From Gracilaria domingensis (lineage: Eukaryota > Rhodophyta > Florideophyceae > Gracilariales > Gracilariaceae): a stretch of 64,000 nucleotides of DNA. Position 1 is the stretch's first letter. Each line of letters begins with the position of its first letter. Where the stretch lies: the NCBI GenBank assembly GCA_022539475.1, contig VCMS01000182.1, positions 1 through 64,000 on the forward strand. Direction: 5' to 3'. The notes under the pieces are model-generated. The model was not told the origin of the DNA and searched no databases. It was given only the letters and a program-made list of their open reading frames with translations. The translations under genes were made by a program, and so were the position numbers. Shown here piece after piece: positions 1-11,390 of the stretch.

Positions 1-715
1 AAGACTTAGAGGTGAGAAGAGGAACTTCTCGTGGAGGGGGTGGAGAGTTGGGCAGAACGTCGGGCTTTTGAACACTGAGATTCGACAACCACTCCCAAAT
101 TTCTACGTTGGAAGGAGAGAAGTCACAACTGACGGCTTAGATGAGAAGCAACGAAAAGAAGCTGACGATGCCTTGCGCCGCTGCGATGAGTGGACGAGCA
201 CAGTGTGCGGAACTTGCCTTGACCTGATATCCTGCTCTTAGTTCCAGAGGGGAAGGAATCCGAGTCAAATACGAAGCGTCTGGAAAGCGAACTATATCAA
301 CTGCAATTGAGAAGGGCACTGAACTTTGGAAGTCTCTGGCAGAAATCTATTGGCCAAGTGGCGAAGTGCGTGCAGAGTGGCGTTCGTCTTAATCAGCAGT
401 CCAAGATGGAACAAACCCGGATTTCATGCAGGGTGTTTATCATTGAGAAGGGAAAAGCTTATTTGAGCCTTGAATCAGAAAGAGTATCTGGAATCGACTC
501 GGAATGATACGAAGTACGTATGTTCAGGGCGTAAAAACAACGGTCTAGCGCATGAGCTGGAATGCTTTTAAGCAGAGGCTTGTGGAAACTGGAGTCTGGC
601 TGCTAGTACGAGCGTTACGTCATGTTGAAAAGGTCAACTCAATGAGTGATGTTTCGAGCCGCAGAGTGAGTATAAATCGTGGCTGATGCACTTTAACCCC
701 AAAAAAAAGGTTTTG
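1..715. other. no gene recognised
   Basis: Only short, low-information open frames are present and none resembles a known family. I see no repeat, tRNA or promoter that I can support here. Confidence 0.5.
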
Positions 716-939
716 TTTCAAAGAAGCTTTCAGACTGTGAGGAGACGTTTAAACGCTTCAGAGGAGAAGAAATCTTTGTTCCAACAGCTCGAGGAGCTTA
801 CTGAGGAGCTGACATCCAAGCGTGGACGCGATAACTGCAGACCGATGAATTGGCTGCCGAACGTGACGAGCTAGTGGCGACCAGGACGGAGCTAGAGAGG
901 CAGAGTACGCAAGCGGATGAGGACAACGATTCAACTTGA
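716..939 (+). pseudogene. coiled-coil protein fragment (relic)
   Basis: The plus strand encodes a Glu/Leu-rich heptad pattern ('FQQLEELTEELTSKRG', then after a frameshift near 835 'TDELAAERDELVATRTELE') ending in TGA at 937-939. The composition is that of a long coiled-coil rod (kinesin-, myosin- or golgin-like), but no motor or other diagnostic domain is present, so the parent gene cannot be named. It resembles in style the coiled-coil part of the chimera near 9.4-10.2 kb. The frameshift and absence of a start make it a relic. It lies antisense to the tail of the Cys-rich ORF, so the two cannot both be functional across 798-939. Confidence 0.55.
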
Positions 940-1895
940 GCATGATTGCTGCGCAAACCATCTTTATCATTCCTTTTCTCAGCTGTACAACTTTCATTCA
1001 CCATAATAACTTCACGATCCCCGTGTTTATTAGAATGCAGCTCGAGGAACGTAACTCCCTCCTCATGACGAACTTCATTTGAAGCATCAAATGTGTGAAA
1101 ACAACGACGAACCTCATACACGTCTGTAACGGTATGAACTTTGTACACACCCTGACAGTTCTCATGAGAATACCTGCGAGCCTTCTCTTTATCCCCTGCT
1201 GGTTTGATAAACAGTGGCCCCTGCCTTTTGCGCAGAGATCGTGCACTGCTTGAAACACCGCTGCTTGCCACCTCTTTTCGTCTATGATATCGGCTCCTTG
1301 CGTTCAAATTATCTCTTTCTTTATGCTTGTACCGATACCTTCGAACCTTTTCAAGATTCCGAAGTCGTTTGTCTATATGCAACTGTTTGTCATTGCAGAA
1401 GGTTTTGAGGGCAGTACCTGGAAGTATCAGACGAGCACGTGCACAAAAGGCGCTCTCAGCAAGAATATCGGCTCCAGGAAGGCAAACGTAATGTACATCT
1501 CCAGAAAAATGTCTTCTTGTCGGAGGTTCACAAGTGTTTATGTATGCCAACCTCTTCACATCCAACGGCACCAAATCGTTTATGACGTGCAAGGGGTACT
1601 GATCGTGGTTGTCGCTTGCCACATTATTTCTTTCCGTTTCTGCAACGTCCTTTAAAATTTGATTACAATCACTTCCTTCTGCTGAATTCTTGCATACGGA
1701 GCAAACGACACAGCTCTCTAACGACCTATCGGCTGCGTACCTCTCTTTTACAGAGAGAGTTGGAGGAGTGCCGCAAATAACGTGAATAGGTTTTTCACAG
1801 ATGAGGCAAAAGTGGTTGGGATTCGAGCCGATAATAGCGCCATCTACGCGGCACTTCTTACGATCATTCTCAACGCAAGTGAATATTGGTGGCAT
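798..1895 (-). CDS. Cys-rich zinc-binding-like hypothetical protein
   Basis: This open frame begins at the first ATG of a longer frame and runs about 365 codons without a stop. The N-terminal third has paired cysteines and histidines ('FCLICEKPIHVICG', then 'CVVCSVCKNS') that look like a zinc-binding module of the PHD/RING or transposon-associated kind. A basic stretch follows ('KVRRYRYKHKERDNLNARSR'). The last ~45 codons are antisense to the coiled-coil relic and are probably not genuine protein. It lies downstream of a Tnp2-type transposase in the same orientation and may be an accessory gene of the same DNA transposon. The function is unknown, and I cannot match the Cys/His spacing to a named family with confidence. 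Confidence 0.45.
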   Translation of the reverse strand: MPPIFTCVENDRKKCRVDGAIIGSNPNHFCLICEKPIHVICGTPPTLSVKERYAADRSLESCVVCSVCKNSAEGSDCNQILKDVAETERNNVASDNHDQYPLHVINDLVPLDVKRLAYINTCEPPTRRHFSGDVHYVCLPGADILAESAFCARARLILPGTALKTFCNDKQLHIDKRLRNLEKVRRYRYKHKERDNLNARSRYHRRKEVASSGVSSSARSLRKRQGPLFIKPAGDKEKARRYSHENCQGVYKVHTVTDVYEVRRCFHTFDASNEVRHEEGVTFLELHSNKHGDREVIMVNESCTAEKRNDKDGLRSNHAQVESLSSSACVLCLSSSVLVATSSSRSAANSSVCSYRVHAWMSAPQ

Positions 1896-1925
1896 GGCGT
1901 TTTTGCTAAAGTGGCAGATATGCAC

Positions 1926-2839
1926 TCGCTTAAGAACGAGCGCAAGTAGGGAAGAAGGTTTCGCGGTACGGATGATGAAGCACTACGGCATCCACAGCAA
2001 ACTTGGGTAAAATTCATGGTCATCATCGTTCGCGTAACCGGATCCCACCAATGAGATTCTCGGAATCGCGTAACCTTTTCACACTCTGCCACCAATCACA
2101 ATTTTTTAACTTGACCGTTTCCGAATTTCAGAAACGGTCAAGTTCTGAATCAGAATCAGAAGTGTTATCAAACAATATTTCTGAGAGGCAAGAGAAGATA
2201 CCTTCGTTGGACACAGGCAGCCTCGCTTTGTCTCGCTTGCTCATTTCTCTCATGACGGACTACTCACCCAAATCGCATTACAAGACTCTCTTTCTGCGGT
2301 TATGAACCTTGATTCAGCTCTAAAAACGGCCTTTCATACAACCCTAGGTTCTTCATCGTGCTTTAGGCGACAACAAGAATCTAAGAAAGGCGCTTTGATG
2401 TCAAAGGAAACTTGCAGAGCGCACACAGCGGAAGAAACTTCGAGTAGCGAATTGGAGCTTTTCGCTGGAACCTATCTCTATCAATTCGTTTTTCTTCTTA
2501 TGAAATCGTCTTTAATAACATGAGAATGTTGTGGATCTCATGTCACAGCGGTTGTTGCGACAACGAATAACACAAAATCTATCTCTCGGAAAAATTACTT
2601 TTGAAGTGGTTCGAAACCCACTTCCTTGATAATTCGATTCCGGTTATATCTGGGTATTCGGCATGTTGGGAACGTTGGACACGCACGGCACTTGAGTCAC
2701 AAATCAATTTGAGAATTGATCGGAGCTGCAATCAGAAGCCGTTGAAACTTGGTTCTTTAAAACCCACTGCTGCGTTCCTAGATATGGTTTGATGGCTTAC
2801 AAGACAATTATGATCATCTAAATGAACTTGTTAACACCT
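1926..2839. other. intergenic, no gene recognised
   Basis: There is no convincing coding sequence. The only structure seen is the short perfect inverted repeat at 2108-2144. Confidence 0.45.
2108..2144. repeat. perfect 14-bp inverted repeat
   Basis: The arms 2108-2121 (AACTTGACCGTTTC) and 2131-2144 are exact reverse complements around a 9-base loop. It could form a hairpin in RNA or be a terminal remnant. No flanking gene gives it a role. Confidence 0.7.
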
Positions 2840-5609
2840 TCAGGATGCTATTCCCTCTGTGAACTGATCATTATCATCTTGAAATTCAGCGGCGACGCAA
2901 TATTTTTGTCTCGCATCATATCTTAATTGCAATCTTCGTTTGTATTGGTCAACTGTCTCTACTGAAAATGTTGTTCCATGTCCGAATTGCAAGGTGACGC
3001 TGGAATACTCCTTGGCACTCTTAATATCAAAATCATTTGTAACAAACTCGTCTGACGCAAAGCGACATATTGCCGCTCTTACTCGCTCTTTGGACGCATC
3101 AATTTGACGCCCAACGCCATGCAATGTAACAAGCACATCTTGACCTTTCCGATGCCCACGTTCATTTCCCATTGAGCTAGAATCACTGTGTTTGCTCAGA
3201 TCATTCAGGTCCGGGTTTTCTTCCTCGCATTGACGGCATGTGTTTAATGCAAGCCCTCCACACATAAGCTTTATCGCCAAAAGCTTATGGTTCTTGTGAA
3301 ATATATACGCTTCAACGTTTGACTTAGATCGGATACGACTGCCTACTTCTCCGAGAAGGCGCTCCACGAGAAATTGAGATGAAACAGGCAAGGGACCGCA
3401 TTCCTCTAAAAGTTCGGGAAGATGCAAAATGGCATGGGTTGAAGGCGTGAAGCAGTAGTACTCAGATGGTTTGCTTGCAAACAAGTCGATGAATCTGGCA
3501 ATTCTTCAACCACGCACAAGAGGTCTTTTCTCTGTTGATTACTGCAGTTGTAACTGAAGCATATATTCACCATTCTACCCGTGAGTCTCCAAATTCGTAG
3601 AATTTTCTTCTTCACCTTATAGTGATGCATGAAAGGTAACAGATATAACTGTGCCTGTCTTTTGAAGTCTTCTGCTTTGTACTTCGTGACATGCTCCAAC
3701 GACATAGGTGATCTCCCCCAACTGCTTGGTATTCCTCTTGCAGCTTCTTCCATTGACTTATTGATGGATTTCAGGGTCTCAGCCTCAATGCAATACTTCG
3801 GCAAACACGGTAACTTTTGTGCTGGGAGTGAGACCCGATTGCGAGTTTAAGTACATGTTTTGACCAACCGAGCAACACCAAATGCATGACATCGTAAGGG
3901 AACGAGAAAACGTAGTCAAAAGTTAGTCTTCTCAAAAGAGATGAACGTTTAATACCGGTCTTCCGCTTCAAATCATCTCTTTCTTGTTTGCTGCAACTGT
4001 TCTTTGCCAGACGTTTCCATACAGAGAGGACCTCGGCACTATCTCGAATCGTAGGACACTCAGTTCTGATTATATCCCCTCGACGGCATAATCTTTCTCT
4101 CGAAATAACGTCTTTGAGAAGTCTAGATGAAACGTCAGGAACGACGCACGCGCTTCGGCATTCCCTCACAAAGGTCTTCTTTTTCTTGCAAAAACGGCAG
4201 AACATCAAACCTGTATGACCAACATATCCTAGTACCTTGGAGGCCGCAGGCCAGTCTGCAGTGAAGTACACAACATATGCCTTCATCAAACGTATCTGCT
4301 TGTCATAACACACAATTGGAATACTCTGTTCTAGCTCACGAAGATCTTCAACAATTTCATGCAGAAAGGAGTCAAAGTATAAGGTATCATGCGATCCCGG
4401 TATAACTGCGAGTATCAACGAGTTAGAGGCTTTGGCTCTCTCGTTCGGATTGAGGTTGAGCACGGTGCATGTCACAGGCCACGATGAGACAGGCTCACCG
4501 CGCTTGTTTCGAAAGCATTCAAAACCATCAGTTGATATCGTGAGGAAGAAAATCAACGTGTTCTCGGTGGTATCAACATGTTTTGCACGTTCTTGAAGAA
4601 GCCTTGAGAACATCCTTCCATTATAGTAGTCGTCCGTCGATTCAAACCTGTCTGAAACTTCATCTACATCTCTTTGAGAGAAAACCGCATTCATTGCTCG
4701 CTTATAACCCTCTTGAACTTCTCTAAAAGTATCAGGACATCTTAGAAATGCTTTGAACGCTACTGATGGTTTCAGAAACCAAAAAGTTGCGCTTCCTTGG
4801 CCCATCATAGGGGCCTGACAGGTTGGACACTTTCTGCTTCCTTTCAACGCGCCGGAACACGCTGCATGGCCTTGTCGGCACATACGGACCGAACTCTTAA
4901 AGAGAATGTTTCTCTTTATGGCGAAAGAAATAAGAGAACGATAAGAGAAAATGGAGTTGAGAGGTTCAACGGACAGAAGTCGCTCGATAGCGTTTTGAGA
5001 AATGTCGGATACTTCTGCCATATACAGGAAACGGCTTAACCGCTTAAACTCATTCATTCTAGGGTCTTCATCGATTTCAATGTTCCCGGAAGGTACTGAG
5101 GAGCTCAGGCACGAATGATTGGAAGAAGAGGAAGGCTCCGAACTAGAACATTCATGCACAGGTGTACTAGAACCGAAGCTATGTTGATCGTTGCCCTCTC
5201 TAATAATTGCCTCATCTGCATAATTCGTGTTCTCACTTTCTTCAATCTCTGCTAAAACGTTATTACCCTCTATTGGAACGACTTCTAGTTCTTCTGTAGA
5301 CTCCGCATTATTTTGGTTCGATGCAAAAGTTGGATGCTGTCGTGCTACTTCTCCGTATTGGACTGAATCTGAAGCAGGCAAGTGTGTTTCAGAGCAATTT
5401 ATGGCCGGCAAAGAACCTGATGGGTTTCGTGTTACATGAGGTGTGGTCTGCCATCGGAATCTTCTTCTTTGGTTTGAGAGATTTGGAATCTGGGGTATGT
5501 CTTCTACATTGCTTTGCTCATCACTTTCCCCATTATCTGCTCTTTCCATGGGCTGGGTAATCTTCCATCTTCTCTTTCTTACCCGTCGATAATTTTCTTC
5601 TCCTTCCAT
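2840..5609 (-). pseudogene. CACTA/EnSpm-type transposase (Tnp2 family), broken
   Basis: This encodes a cut-and-paste DNA transposase of the Tnp2/CACTA superfamily, spread over three frames of one gene. After a long disordered N-terminus comes a Cys/His cluster ('MCRQGHAACSG', 'KCPTCQAP'). Then come family landmarks: 'LTISTDGFECF' (first catalytic Asp region), 'ADWPAASKVLGYVGH', 'GLMFCRFCKKKK', 'FSFPYDVMHLVLLGW', 'IPSSWGRSPMSL', and the DUF4218-like C-terminus 'HAILHLPELLEECGPL'. The start at 5609 is an ATG. Frameshifts near 3850 and 3490 split it, so it is inactive unless spliced or recoded. The C-terminus resembles the second transposase at the right end of the window. It sits opposite an intact divergent ORF and next to subterminal-type repeats, as expected for a CACTA element. 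Terminal CACTA inverted repeats and target duplications were not located. Confidence 0.8.
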
Positions 5610-6197
5610 TCAAAACGACAAATGTCCCTCGCTTTTAATGTTTTTGGCCGGAGTAGAAGCTCTTGCCCTTCCTTTGAGATGCAAATACTGCGGCGATGCC
5701 TCCTCATGTAATCCGAGTGTGAGAAACTTTTCGCAGATATTGGAAATTGGTCATTATTTTCTGTAGATCCATTCCGGAATATTTTGAAACAGATCAACGG
5801 CAACTACTCCCGCTTCATCACGTGATAGTTTTCGCTTCACCTCACCTCGATGAGACAGAAACGGCGCCAGAAGAGTGATCCACGGCTTCCCGCCCATCGC
5901 CTCCCGTGCAGTTCGATACATAAGCGCTTCGTTCCGCTTCCTCCGACGACAATGGCTATACCTGGAACCATTCCTTCCGCTCTCATCCATTTCCTCTTTT
6001 GGTTCAGCCATTCTAGCGACGCCCTCCTACTGAACCCGGTCAAGCGGTGCAGAGACTCACATCTTTGCAGTCTATACCTTCCTCATACATCCAGTATGTT
6101 GTCCTGTCTGCTTTGCTGCAACACATCGCCTAACCTTTCCAAACTAACTTTGTTATGGATACTGAAATCATCCCTATCCTGTTATCCGAAGTATGAC

Positions 6198-7376
6198 ATG
6201 ACTTCCCGCCAAATCCCCAGCGTCTCTGTCGACCGTTCCGTAACTGCTGCTCAAGAAGCGACCATGCCCCATAGTTCTTCTCCTCCCAATCAAGTTCCTC
6301 CTCAATGCATCCCCATTCCAACAGCTATGAATCGTCGGAAAATGAAAGAGGCTGACAGGAACGGCAGACCCACAGGAGCCGTAATCTCTGCAAGGCTAGT
6401 TTTTAATCGTCTGTTCCGTGAGCGATTTCCAGACTGGATAGACTACGCGAGGACAGGGGATAACGAAGACTCGGACAACAATGTGGACCATGATCAGTTC
6501 CCAATCTACCTCGAGATGGCAAATGCCGTCAAAGATATGACACGTCAGTTTCTTTACCATAAGATGGGTCTGACTCGTGGCGCCCGTAATTTCCGTTCTG
6601 TGAAAATTGAGTACGCCTCTCAGCTTTTGCAGCTAAAGCAAAAGGTTGTGAAGGCCTTTCCAGTTCTTGGAGCTGCCCAAAACTATTGGATAGTTACCGA
6701 TTTTGTGAAGGAGGCAATGCAGAGAGACAAGAAGGCAGTGAAGGAAGCGACGAAGAGGACTAACGCTCCCGTTAATGTTGCTATCGAGCGGGGATTGGCA
6801 GGAGGCAGAGACGGCCAGAATGGTGTCCCTGGGCCGGTGTCTGGTGGCAACTTTCGGGAAATGCCTGATTCCGTGGCCGGTGATGAAGCAGTTCCTACTA
6901 ATGGTGATGGCCGAGCTATGAGCGGTCATATCCAAGCGTCAGCTGAAGGACATGGTGAAGAGATTGTTCACTCAAACGGTGATGCGCATTCGAGTCATTC
7001 AGAGATGGCTTATGGATCTCAAGATGATGTATTCCAAAGCGATGACCTTAATGAAAATGCGTCTCAGTCGTGCCAAGACTGTGAAGAAATTACCCCTGCG
7101 GTTGTGCGAACTGCAGGTTCTCGACGTGGCGGGAATCGTACTCAGGGAAATGGTCCCCACTTGAGCCGCAAACGGACTGAAGTTGAGCCCATCAATCGCG
7201 ACCAGGATGAATCCAACCGTCAGAAGCGTCGGCGCAAGAACTCAAAGAACGCTCGATCCCGTCCGAATGTCACATCCAGCAACCAGAACAACCAACAAAG
7301 ACCATCTCATATGCCTCGCCATGCTTCATCCGGACGTTCTCGTGCGGTTGGCTCCCGCACGCATCATCGTCAGTAG
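6198..7376 (+). CDS. hypothetical protein, possible CACTA accessory (TnpA-like) gene
   Basis: This is an uninterrupted frame of about 392 codons, started here at ATG 6198 because the open frame upstream to 5850 has non-protein-like composition. The conserved-looking part is N-terminal ('AVISARLVFNRLFRERFPDW', 'DMTRQFLYHKMGLTRGARN', 'YWIVTDFVKEAMQRDKKAV'). It is followed by an acidic/Ser/Gly-rich low-complexity region and a basic nuclear-localisation-like tail ('RQKRRRKNSKNARSRPN'). A predicted DNA- or chromatin-associated helical domain plus disordered tail would suit a transposon DNA-binding protein. It lies head-to-head with the Tnp2 gene, about 590 bp apart, and immediately before subterminal-type repeats. 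That placement is the reason for calling it an accessory gene. An intron follows the stop. I do not recognise the family. Confidence 0.6.
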   Translation: MTSRQIPSVSVDRSVTAAQEATMPHSSSPPNQVPPQCIPIPTAMNRRKMKEADRNGRPTGAVISARLVFNRLFRERFPDWIDYARTGDNEDSDNNVDHDQFPIYLEMANAVKDMTRQFLYHKMGLTRGARNFRSVKIEYASQLLQLKQKVVKAFPVLGAAQNYWIVTDFVKEAMQRDKKAVKEATKRTNAPVNVAIERGLAGGRDGQNGVPGPVSGGNFREMPDSVAGDEAVPTNGDGRAMSGHIQASAEGHGEEIVHSNGDAHSSHSEMAYGSQDDVFQSDDLNENASQSCQDCEEITPAVVRTAGSRRGGNRTQGNGPHLSRKRTEVEPINRDQDESNRQKRRRKNSKNARSRPNVTSSNQNNQQRPSHMPRHASSGRSRAVGSRTHHRQ

Positions 7377-7390
7377 ACCATCAACGCAAC

Positions 7391-7503
7391 GTAAGTAGTT
7401 CGCGCACAAGATATTCACGATGATGACCCCAACAAATCTGGAGGTAACTATCTCACTCATTTCTTTCTCATACTTGCGTTATGACTAACTTTTATATCAT
7501 CAG
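7391..7503 (+). other. predicted spliceosomal intron just after the ORF stop
   Basis: It begins GTAAGT at 7391, has a near-consensus branch site TGACTAAC at 7482-7489 and ends in ATCAG at 7503, giving 113 bases. It starts 14 bases after the stop at 7376. It therefore lies in the 3'UTR of the upstream gene, or marks an alternative transcript that skips the stop. Confidence 0.6.
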
Positions 7504-7598
7504 TAATGTCGACAAAGGTAGCCGTAGTTGCCCTGGCCGACACGATGACTTCATTCTAAGTTCTCTTGCGCAGCTTTCCTGCCATCTATAAGTATTGA

Positions 7599-8350
7599 TT
7601 TTGGACCAACACAAGGTCCTAGGGTAAACAGGTGTTCTAGGTCTGGTGTCGGATCTCAAGATGCATTGCATCTTCCACATACGACAAAGTTTTCTGATAC
7701 CTACTCTGTTCTTCGTAGACATTTTGACAAAATTTGGCGTAGATGGTGTACCTCTTCGGACAAATCTGAGGTCCAATATGGTACATTACTTGACATCAAC
7801 AGAGACATAAAGAGAGGAGGTTAGGTACTCTTGATAATGTCCTAGTTTGACAGTTTTCCGTCCCAAGAAGGGACAGATTATGTCTTACCATATCATTCCT
7901 CAATGGGCTATGTTTTGTCCTTTCTAGGACCTCTTATTGTATGACTCTGAAAGTCATATAGCGTACACATCACGAACCATTTCAGGAGGCCTTGGAGCAT
8001 CCAAAAAGTAACGATTGTGAACTGATTTTTGACAGATTTGGTGCTGCGAAAGTCGCACTTTCGAACCTCCTCTCGGACAGATTTGGAACTAATTGGGCCA
8101 TATAACAACCCTAGTTGGACCAGCTACTTTTGCAAATATTTTGGCCATCTTATGTACGAACTTAGTTGGCCATGTTTCGGCACACATTATGTGCCATTCT
8201 TTCGGGACAAATTAGTACACATTTAGACTACTTCAGGGACACTTAAATCAGGATCTCTTTGGACCAATTCACGTCCATTTTTGGGCGATATTTAGGTCTT
8301 TTACATTGCTTGTAGGGACTTGAGTTCCTTGTTTGCCTTTTGACAAATGG
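7599..8350. repeat. subterminal short-repeat region, CACTA-like
   Basis: At least seven variants of a GGACARATT-type motif occur in about 750 bp: TTTGACAAAATTTGG (7724), CGGACAAATCTG (7757), GGGACAGATTA (7870), TTTGACAGATTTG (8028), CGGACAGATTTGG (8074), GGGACAAATTAG (8204) and TTTGACAAATGG (8338). TTTGGACCAA-type variants lie between them. Dense short repeats inside the ends are the normal transposase-binding architecture of CACTA elements. The terminal repeat itself is not securely identified, though a CACTA pentamer occurs at 8381. Confidence 0.55.
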
Positions 8351-8417
8351 AGAAGACTACCTAGAAAACAACTTGGGCGTCACTATCGACAACATTTTTC
8401 GTTTGTAGTACTTTATT

Positions 8418-10223
8418 GTGCTAATTGCTTTCTTCGTACTCTTCTTTTCCGTGAGTGCTGTGGCGACGGCTGTAGCCCAGCCATCGGACCGTGTTTTTAA
8501 GTTGCGTTCGCAGCGTTCCGAAGACGAATCATTAGGGAGCACAATCATCAACTCCACAGTCGTCGATTTGCGCCAAGAACCCAAGGGTAGCAATCGCTTC
8601 ACGTTTTCTGCAGTGAAGTATACAAGGAATGACCGAAGGAAGGAGCTTTTAGCAGGTATCAATGGCCACTAGTTGAGTGGAAAGGTAGTACTGCTCATGG
8701 CAGAAAGCGGGGCGGGAAGATCGGCCTTTTTACACGTCTGTGCAATGAAAGAGACTGTGAAAAGCAGAACGGTGATGGATGGAAACATTCTTCTGAAAGG
8801 AGAACCCGCTTCGAAGGAATTGATTTCACACTCTACTGGATAGAGCGAACAGAACGATATTCATATGGAAGAAACGACGGTGCGTGAGGCAGTTATACTC
8901 AGCGCCAGGTTACGGTTTCCGTCTTCTATATCAGATAAAGAAAAGTGCATTCGCGCAATGGAGACTATTGAGTTAACGGGACTTTCGTCGTACTCTGATA
9001 TTCTCGTAAAATCCCTTGCAAGTGCAGAACTAAAACTGTTGACAATGGCTCTGTAATTCTTTGCCGATCTACTAGTACTTCTTCTGGATATACCCACTAG
9101 TGGTATATCAGCGTACAGCGCTTTAGTTGTGGCAAATGCGCTTCGCAAAATAGCGGACACAGGGACTTGCGTGGTCTGCACCGTACATCAACCGAGCAGA
9201 GGGGTGTTCAGTATTTTTGACCAGCTTTTGCTTCTGAAGCGGGGCGGTAAGCAGGTCTATTTTGGAGACATCGGTGAGAATGCTGCGACCTTAACGACGT
9301 ACTTTGAGTCAAACGGGCCAAACAAACTGGTAGGTGAAACAAATCCCGCCGACCAGATGCTGGATGCCATCGCAGGCGAGATTCAGAAGCTTTCCGCAGA
9401 GAGCTCGGCACGTATATCAGCTGAGAAGCACGTGAGCGTAATGGAGTCGGACTTGAGGCGCGTCGGTCAAAGGGTGGTTCAGCTGGAATCGGTGGAGAAG
9501 AAGCTGCGCAGTGACGGAAAAGCAATGAGTGAGGAGATGAAGACACTTCAAGCTGGAACGGATGAAGTAAGGAAGTAGCTTGCTGTGATGGAACAACGTT
9601 TATCAGAGAGCAAGAGTGAGCTGGAGCGTGGTTTGCAGCGTTTGGGTGAATCAGAGAGCGCCAAGGCGCACTTGATAGGGGAAGTGAAAAGGTTGAAGGC
9701 GACAATCGCGGCCTCGGAGTCAAGTCTAGAAGAGCTTCGCAGAAGTGTGAACGACACGAGAGATCAACTGAGCTGAGCGGAAGAAGCGAAGCGCTCTGCG
9801 GAGGCGAGCAGCCCGTCGATGGTGCGACAATTGTCTGAGGAACGAGACGGTCTGGAGGACGAAAATCGGTGGCTGCAGTCGGAGCTGGAGGGTATGAAGA
9901 ACGAGGTGACGCACCTGAAGAAGCTGAACTCGACGCTGCTGTCGAAGGAGGGCGCGGCGGAGCTGATGACGTCCAGAGACCGGGCGGTGTCGGACGTGCA
10001 CTCGCTGACACGCGCGAACGAGGCGCTGCAGCACAGTCTGTTGAAGGTGCGGGAGGAGTCGGAGGCGGTGAAGAGCGAACGCAACGAGGCGGCGAAACAG
10101 ATGCGGTCGATTAGACAGGAAGTGGAGACGGCGGAGGAGCAACTGAAGAGCAAGTGTGAAGAAGTTCAGTATGCCGACCCATGGCCAGGCGACCGACCAA
10201 CACCAAGACCATACAAGACATAA
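8418..10223 (+). pseudogene. PDR/ABCG-type ABC transporter relic fused in frame to a coiled-coil gene
   Basis: One frame runs ~602 codons with five in-frame stops (8670 TAG, 8841 TAG, 9054 TAA, 9576 TAG, 9774 TGA) and no frameshift. The first part is a membrane segment ('LIAFFVLFFSVSAVATAVA'). A second nucleotide-binding domain of a full-size PDR transporter follows: degraded Walker A 'ESGAGRS' (Lys lost), 'SEQNDIHMEETTVREA', ABC signature remnant 'SLASAELKLLTMAL', Walker B 'LLLDIPTSG' (catalytic Glu lost) and H-loop 'CTVHQPSRGVFSIFDQLL'. After 'NPADQMLDAIAG' (about 9370), where the transporter should enter its membrane domain, the frame becomes a ~280-residue coiled coil. Poly(A) signals (AATAAA at 10227) follow. 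It is a chimera, non-functional as an exporter. Known PDR proteins export lipids or xenobiotics. Confidence 0.8.
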
Positions 10224-10232
10224 GACAATAAA

Positions 10233-11390
10233 ATAAAATTGCTGAGACATATATGTCCCGTGTTCCTGGACTTTAAATACACCCATGAAAATGGTTGGGT
10301 TTGTCGAGAAACTTCGTTTAGTTGGTGTGGCCCAGTTGGCTAGGCCGGGCGGACCAGGTGAGACTGGGCGTCGGGTGGGCGCGCCCACCCCATTCTTCGA
10401 ACGATGGGCGCTTTTGCTGAAAATGTTTTGGACGAACAGCATTGCCTCACGCGCTCCAAAATCTCGTTCTCGAGATCTCATGCTTCAGTCTCTTCTTATT
10501 TGTGAAGCCAAGTGTTTCGGCTGGCTACAACTCGCTACATCAATCGTCAAGCTCTCGTTCCCAATCATTTTTCATTCTTGTACCTTCGGTATATCATGCA
10601 AAGGTTCTATCATGTGTCCAAAGTAAGTTTTATTACATCTCAAAGGGCGACACCTACTAAAGACTGAACAAACACTAACGTTAACCCTGGCAGAATCATA
10701 CAATGTAGAGAACAGCTCTTATTGCGTCCAACACACTGCTACCGATCCACCACGCCTCAATACCGTGCGTAACTTCACCATCCATATGTCGCGTCTCACT
10801 CGCAACTTGTTCTCAGAAGCGCGTGCGTCGTTATCGATTGAATTGCCGTTTTGTAGCAGCACTAGCATTGAGTTGTTGAAAGTGAATACTCTGAAAGAGA
10901 TCGGAAAGCTTTTGTGGCAGAGAACGTCTGCAGCGCTCCATACATCTGCGGCGCTTCATTGCTTTCGAGCTGTTGTGACTCGACGGTTTCCTCCGCGGTA
11001 TGAAAAAAGTTCGCATCGTTCTCGGTGTCTTGCAGCGGAAAAACAAGAAGTGGTGCGTTAGTGACTGACGCGTGTCCATGGCAGGCTGGAGCAACATATT
11101 GCCAATGGTTCAATCAGTGGGCGCTTGTTGCCAACCTGTGGCAGGTTCATCTACATTACTATGAGGTTTTTAAGCTGACGCTTTTGTCAAATGCAGCATG
11201 TTCCCCTTTTCGTACACTCTACGCTACGCGTCGCTTGCCTTGTGCAGTCAGCGACCACGTAGTGTCCGTGGGAGAGTTGTAGCGAAGCGCCGTTCTCGAA
11301 TGTGATCAATACCACTTTTCAGTTCGCTGTTTTATCTTTTTGAGGACTTGCTTGTGGAAGTCAGAAGTTACAAGCACACAGGATTCGTTC
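10233..11390. other. intergenic; 18-bp perfect palindrome
   Basis: No gene is recognised. A GC-rich perfect palindrome GGGTGGGCGCGCCCACCC lies at 10373-10390. No Helitron-type CTRR end follows it, so I assign no function. Confidence 0.5.

Noticed and set aside
5850-6197. N-terminal extension of the 6198-7376 gene
   Set aside because: It is open but of Ser/Leu/Cys-rich, non-protein-like composition and overlaps the likely shared promoter with the transposase; ATG 6198 is preferred.
10373-10390. Helitron 3' hairpin
   Set aside because: The perfect palindrome is not followed by CTRR within the usual distance, and no Rep/helicase is present.
9208-10481. long minus-strand proteins opposite the coiled coil
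   Set aside because: They are Ser/Arg/Leu-rich antisense reflections of heptad-repeat coding sequence.
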